DNA of 9,552 nucleotides from Halobacteriovorax sp. (GTDB lineage: Bacteria > Bdellovibrionota > Bacteriovoracia > Bacteriovoracales > Bacteriovoracaceae): the NCBI GenBank assembly GCA_002686115.1, contig NZAF01000087.1:1-9552 (forward strand), written 5' to 3'. The position numbers and the translations under genes are program-made. Below, piece by piece: positions 6,579-9,552 of the stretch. Under the pieces are notes generated by a model, which was not told the DNA's origin, ran no database searches, and worked only from the letters and a program-made list of their open reading frames with translations. Every line of letters begins with the position of its first letter. The first letter of the stretch is position 1.

Positions 6579-7562
6579 TTATGAACGATACTTCTTTTTC
6601 TTTTCCCAAAATGGTGTGCTTGAGAGTTCATCATAGAGCATAAGATATGACTCTAATCTTGAGTGCACCATGAGCCCTTCGTCAGTATCAGGATCATATT
6701 CCTGATAAAATGCACAACCTTTATTATCTGGTAGATGCGTACAATTTGAAAAATCGCAGCGTAAAGAAATCTTTTCAACATCTGGAAAATAGTGAATTAA
6801 ATCATCAGGATCAATATCATCGAGAGAAAAAGAACGAATACCTGGTGAGTCGACTAGATAGAAATCTTCACAATCAACAAGTTCAGACCAAGTTGTCGTA
6901 TGTGAACCTTTCCCAATTTTTCTTACCGACTTTGTCAGAAGATTTGCCTTTCCATCTGATAAGGTGGTGATGGTTTCACTCTTACCGACCCCAGACTTTC
7001 CAACAAAGATCGACGTTTTATTTTGAATCATCTCTTTTAAATCTTTTAGTCCAAGTTCAAGATATTCTGGTTCGTAGTCTTTATTAAGCGCAGAAATTTC
7101 AAAACTCTTTACCCCAAGTCCGGAAAGCCTTTCAACTTCATATTCTATGCTGAAGTCTTCTCCTGTATATTCATCCATCTTATTAAAGACAACAAGAGGC
7201 TCAATCCCCCATTGATAGGCCCTCACAAGAAACCTCTCTAAAATTCCTCGAACATACTTAGGTCTTGAACTACTACAAATGATAATCAAGTAGTCGATAT
7301 TTGCTGCTGTCACTTTTTTCTTAGACTGGCGAATAAGAACACGAAAAACTTCACTCTTTCTCTCAAGAAGTTCCTTTATAATGAATTCTCCAGTTTGCTC
7401 AATTTTTTCAAGTAAGACGTTATCACCAACAACGATGTTATCGCCTTTTTTTAAAAGATTACCAAGAGCTTTAGCAGTTACAAGCTCCGCTGACTCTAGT
7501 AGCTTACAATCAAATTCTCTTTGGTGAGAGCGCATAACTTTAGCGCTTAAAAGATCAGACAC
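6579..7562 (-). CDS. rsgA: ribosome small subunit-dependent GTPase RsgA
   Basis: RsgA (YjeQ) is a circularly permuted GTPase that checks late 30S subunit maturation. The permuted order is clear: an OB-fold at ~1-75, then G4 NKMD (127-130), G5 SAL (157-159), the P-loop GKSGVGKS (188-195), the G2-like GKGSHTTT (217-224) and G3 DSPG (238-241). A zinc site follows (C269, C274, H276, C283), then a C-terminal helix. After the P-loop the sequence reads ETITTLSDG where the family usually has a SSLIN-like run; the GTP-contacting residues are kept. The start is GTG at 7562, with AAGGG (plus 7570-7574) 7 bases upstream, and it overlaps the oxidase stop by 8 bases. The Met at residue 10 would cut into the first OB strand. 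The basic C-terminus (KKKKYRS) could contact rRNA. 327 residues is normal for the family. Confidence 0.96.
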   Translation of the reverse strand: MSDLLSAKVMRSHQREFDCKLLESAELVTAKALGNLLKKGDNIVVGDNVLLEKIEQTGEFIIKELLERKSEVFRVLIRQSKKKVTAANIDYLIIICSSSRPKYVRGILERFLVRAYQWGIEPLVVFNKMDEYTGEDFSIEYEVERLSGLGVKSFEISALNKDYEPEYLELGLKDLKEMIQNKTSIFVGKSGVGKSETITTLSDGKANLLTKSVRKIGKGSHTTTWSELVDCEDFYLVDSPGIRSFSLDDIDPDDLIHYFPDVEKISLRCDFSNCTHLPDNKGCAFYQEYDPDTDEGLMVHSRLESYLMLYDELSSTPFWEKKKKYRS

Positions 7563-8862
7563 TCATATACCCTTGTGGGAAAAATTTATTATTAGGATCA
7601 AGTTTATTTTTTAAAATCATAAAAAAGTCTTTTACTTCTTTTGTATAGTACTCTGTCATATACTCTTGTTTTAATAGGCCAATTCCATGCTCAGCAAAAG
7701 GACTAATTTTTAGTGCTCTTATTTCTTGGTAGAACTCTGAAAGGAGTTTTTGACACTTCTTTTCATTATCATTAGTAACTAAGAAATTAAAGTGTAAGTG
7801 TTGATCACCCAAATGGCCAAAGAGTATGTAGCTAATACCATGCTTGGTTAAATCCCTGTACTTTGAGATTAAGTCACTAAATTGTTCAGGTGTGACTTGT
7901 ACATCCGTCCCCTTCTTTGTCATTTGATTATGAGAAAGATATTCGTTAATTGCTCGTGGTATATTGACTCGTATTTTAGAAAACTGATCTTCACTCACTA
8001 TTGTAATGAAGTCCTCTTCTAAGTCCATATCGCATATAAATTCAGCAAGAGAATCCTCAATCACTTCAAAAGCAATATGATCTAACTTTCTTAGAGGCGT
8101 CTCCTCCACAAGGTCTAAACAATGACGATCAAAAAACTCCGTTGATAAGATATACTCACGACAATCTCTTGCCTTGAGAGAATAATCTATTATCTGCTCA
8201 GACTTTTCCCACTCAGCGATGGGGTAAAGAATATGAACGGAATCTTTTTTTGGAACGAGTCTTAACTCACATCCAACGATAATACCTAATTGGCCTTCGG
8301 TGCCTATAAATAACTCTAGAGGATTTTCAAATATTGGAAATGGCGGATTTTTAAAGCTGTCATATGCTTTTAACTTCTTATTATAGGAGCCTAGCTTATC
8401 GAGTTCTTCATTATCAAAAATCTTTTCAAAAGAGTCAGAGCCATAGAAAACCTCGACTTCACCCTTATGATTCATGACTGATAACGAATCGATGTAATCC
8501 CTTAAATGACCGTAGTGAAATGATCTCTCTCCGGTAGCAGATGTTGCAATACCAGAAATAACAAATGCACTTTGATCAGTAGGCCAAAAAGGGACATCAA
8601 GGTCAAACTGAGATGCGGCTGCTCTTAATTCTTTCCAAGAAACAGCTCCCGCAATTGATGCAATACTTCCTTCAATTTTAATACTTGGGGCCATTGATTG
8701 GAGGCAAATGTGCTTAGAGTCACCTAGGCAATGGTCCATAGAATCTTGCCTAGAGAAAGGAATAACCGTCGAAGTCTGCGCTCCAGAAACTAAAATATGT
8801 TTATTTTCGAGGACCTGAGAGCGAAGCTCCTTTAAGTCCTTTGGATAACAGCAATTGGTCAT
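7555..8862 (-). CDS. FAD-binding oxidase, GlcD / D-lactate dehydrogenase type
   Basis: The 435-residue product matches the VAO/PCMH flavoprotein superfamily, which oxidises 2-hydroxy acids such as glycolate or D-lactate. The FAD-binding half has VSGAQTS at 25-31 (the G-G-T-S pyrophosphate loop), ISGIATSATG at 102-111, FHYGHLRDYI at 115-124 and IGTEGQLGIIV at 186-196. The C-terminal FAD-oxidase domain has GHLGDQHLHFN at 349-359, with the His pattern expected for substrate or metal binding, and EHGIG at 391-395. The usual NPGK ending after LDP is replaced by a NKFFPQGYM variant. No iron-sulfur cysteine cluster or signal peptide is present, so it should be a soluble or peripherally bound protein. 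The start at 8862 lacks a Shine-Dalgarno sequence and may be leaderless. It is the first gene of the unit with rsgA. The exact substrate cannot be told. Confidence 0.88.
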   Translation of the reverse strand: MTNCCYPKDLKELRSQVLENKHILVSGAQTSTVIPFSRQDSMDHCLGDSKHICLQSMAPSIKIEGSIASIAGAVSWKELRAAASQFDLDVPFWPTDQSAFVISGIATSATGERSFHYGHLRDYIDSLSVMNHKGEVEVFYGSDSFEKIFDNEELDKLGSYNKKLKAYDSFKNPPFPIFENPLELFIGTEGQLGIIVGCELRLVPKKDSVHILYPIAEWEKSEQIIDYSLKARDCREYILSTEFFDRHCLDLVEETPLRKLDHIAFEVIEDSLAEFICDMDLEEDFITIVSEDQFSKIRVNIPRAINEYLSHNQMTKKGTDVQVTPEQFSDLISKYRDLTKHGISYILFGHLGDQHLHFNFLVTNDNEKKCQKLLSEFYQEIRALKISPFAEHGIGLLKQEYMTEYYTKEVKDFFMILKNKLDPNNKFFPQGYMSV

Positions 8863-8868
8863 ACTAAT

Positions 8869-8897
8869 TTTTTACCATATAAAATATCATTTACCAT
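8869..8897 (-). promoter_or_regulatory. candidate promoter region of the oxidase-rsgA unit with direct repeats
   Basis: On the minus strand there are two candidate extended -10 elements. TGG plus TAAAAA (8877-8869) lies 6 bases before the ATG; TGA plus TATTTT (8889-8881) would leave a leader of about 12 bases. Neither has a good -35, and neither leader would contain a ribosome site. ATGGTAAA is repeated 19 bases apart (plus 8871-8878 and 8890-8897), about two helical turns, which could be a regulator site or chance in AT-rich DNA. Confidence 0.35.
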
Positions 8898-8918
8898 TGA
8901 AAAAGTTACTCCAGCCAA

Positions 8919-8947
8919 TTGACAAATGTAGCCGAAACCATTAATTT
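8919..8947 (+). promoter_or_regulatory. promoter of the tRNA-Arg gene
   Basis: A perfect TTGACA (8919-8924) stands 17 bases before TAATTT (8942-8947), giving a predicted start near 8954 and a ~20-base leader before the mature tRNA 5' end. The -35 is strong and the spacing ideal; the -10 is only fair. It faces away from the FAD oxidase gene. Confidence 0.65.
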
Positions 8948-8973
8948 ATCAAAATCCAAACATTACGAATTAT

Positions 8974-9050
8974 GCACTCGTAGCTCAGCTGGATAGAGCA
9001 ATCGCCTTCTAAGCGATAGGTCGAAGGTTCGAATCCTTCCGAGTGCGCCA
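8974..9050 (+). tRNA. tRNA-Arg, anticodon UCU (decodes AGA/AGG)
   Basis: A complete 77-base cloverleaf can be folded by eye. The acceptor stem GCACTCG (8974-8980) pairs with CGAGTGC (9040-9046). The D-arm is GCTC/GAGC (8983-8999). The anticodon stem ATCGC/GCGAT (9001-9005, 9013-9017) holds the loop CTTCTAA with TCT at positions 34-36. A 5-base variable region follows, then a T-arm GAAGG/CCTTC with TTCGAAT loop. Discriminator G at 9047 and an encoded CCA at 9048-9050 complete it. AGA is a heavily used arginine codon in the neighbouring genes, so this is probably a major tRNA here. Confidence 0.98.
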
Positions 9051-9053
9051 TAT

Positions 9054-9084
9054 AAAAAAGCCCAGTCACTGACTGGGCTTTTTT
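9054..9084. terminator. bidirectional intrinsic terminator after tRNA-Arg
   Basis: A perfect 15-bp inverted repeat is centred on C9069: six A plus GCCCAGTCA, mirrored by TGACTGGGC plus six T. It gives a GC-rich stem with a T-run on either strand. It starts 4 bases after the tRNA CCA end and lies 28 bases past the stop codon of the minus-strand gene at the right edge, so it should serve both. Confidence 0.93.
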
Positions 9085-9111
9085 ATTGCTAACCATTGAC
9101 GCCTAGCAAAG

Positions 9112-9552
9112 TTATTTAATTACACATGACAACTTTAATTTTTTCAAAACTTTTGGTTCGCGAAAGTGGCTATTATAGCTAGGGCTTAGAATATTACTAC
9201 CATCGGTGATCCCATCATAATCGCCCAAAATATCAATACCAAGCTCAAAACTTCCATCTTCATCATAGAACTGAGTAAGACCATATAGTCCTCTCCCATA
9301 GTTTCTCTTTGGGGTATTAAAGCTTACATTCATATAAAGATTACTCTTCACAATCACATCGAAGCCTTTTGCATGATCGCTGACAATCATATGAACTGTG
9401 AACTCATAATTATCTCCTAAACGCCCTCTTATATTACGGTAACGTTTATCAGTATCTGCCTTATTAAATCCAAAATTCTTTCTTGTAATATTAGTTTTTA
9501 GAACTTCAGTAATAGACATTCCATCTTGTCGTTTATTGATCTGTGAATCGAT
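9112..9552 (-). CDS. unrecognised protein, 5' end outside window (partial)
   Basis: The frame stays open to the right edge, so this is the 3' part of a gene; 146 residues are visible. A Met codon at 9519 has no convincing ribosome site in front, so I do not take it as the start. I recognise no family. The sequence is rich in Gly, Asn, Asp and Tyr, with alternating hydrophobic stretches suggesting beta structure (YEFTVHMIVSD, FDVIVKSNLYMNVSF, GSFELGIDILGDYDG) and a basic end (REPKVLKKLKLSCVIK). There is no membrane segment in the visible part. It ends 28 bases from the shared terminator of the tRNA gene and is transcribed towards it. An extracytoplasmic beta-rich domain is possible, but that is only a composition-based guess. 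Confidence 0.6.
   Translation of the reverse strand: MDSQINKRQDGMSITEVLKTNITRKNFGFNKADTDKRYRNIRGRLGDNYEFTVHMIVSDHAKGFDVIVKSNLYMNVSFNTPKRNYGRGLYGLTQFYDEDGSFELGIDILGDYDGITDGSNILSPSYNSHFREPKVLKKLKLSCVIK

Noticed and set aside
9086..9109. TTGCTA/TAGCAA inverted repeat between the tRNA terminator and the right-edge gene
   Set aside because: It is only 6 bp with a 12-base gap and no T-run; the adjacent 15-bp palindrome already explains termination.
8974..9111. Integration site at the tRNA-Arg 3' end
   Set aside because: No second copy of the tRNA 3' segment and no integrase gene are present in the window.
9517..9519. ATG at 9519 as the start of the right-edge gene
   Set aside because: The frame continues open to the window end and no clear Shine-Dalgarno sequence is in front, so the gene is treated as 5'-partial.

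Overview
The window is AT-rich, tightly packed Gram-negative chromosomal DNA. A lipobox protein and a probable outer-membrane protein point to a diderm. The AT-rich codon style, with many AGA arginine codons, and a lone PilZ protein beside ordinary housekeeping genes would fit a marine Bdellovibrio-like bacterium (Bacteriovorax/Halobacteriovorax type). That placement is an inference from style, not from a marker gene. I see no insertion sequence, phage gene, CRISPR array, toxin-antitoxin pair or defence cluster.

Layout from left to right. (1) The 3' part of a DUF3943-type envelope gene on + (2-1072), closed by a strong GC-rich hairpin. (2) recJ on + (1147-2859), single-strand exonuclease, with a promoter placed directly against its start codon. 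(3) A bidirectional terminator (2858-2887) separating recJ from a convergent minus-strand operon. Read in transcription order, that operon is a dinucleotide-binding oxidoreductase (5838-4675), a lipoprotein (4678-3935), a cytoplasmic cyclophilin (3925-3392) and dps (3363-2890). The gaps are -3, 9 and 28 bases. (4) A single-gene PilZ unit on minus (6394-5933) with its own intrinsic terminator and a leader rich in inverted repeats. (5) A two-gene minus unit: a GlcD/DLD-type FAD oxidase (8862-7555) overlapping rsgA (7562-6579) by 8 bases. (6) A divergent tRNA-Arg(UCU) gene on + (8974-9050) with a recognisable promoter and a 15-bp palindromic terminator shared with the last gene. (7) The 3' part of an unrecognised gene on minus (9552-9112).

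The genes serve maintenance roles: DNA repair (RecJ), stress protection and iron storage (Dps), protein folding (cyclophilin), ribosome maturation (RsgA), decoding of AGA codons (tRNA-Arg) and c-di-GMP sensing (PilZ). The oxidoreductase-lipoprotein pair, the DUF3943 protein and the right-edge gene are the least understood.

The most interesting signal is regulatory. All three complete SD-less genes at the head of a transcription unit (recJ, the oxidoreductase, the FAD oxidase) carry a TGN plus TA-hexamer exactly 6 bases before the ATG, which would give leaderless mRNAs. Genes inside operons, and pilZ, have clear Shine-Dalgarno sequences. The recJ case is good; the other two hexamers are weak. 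I did not find a convincing new biological system.
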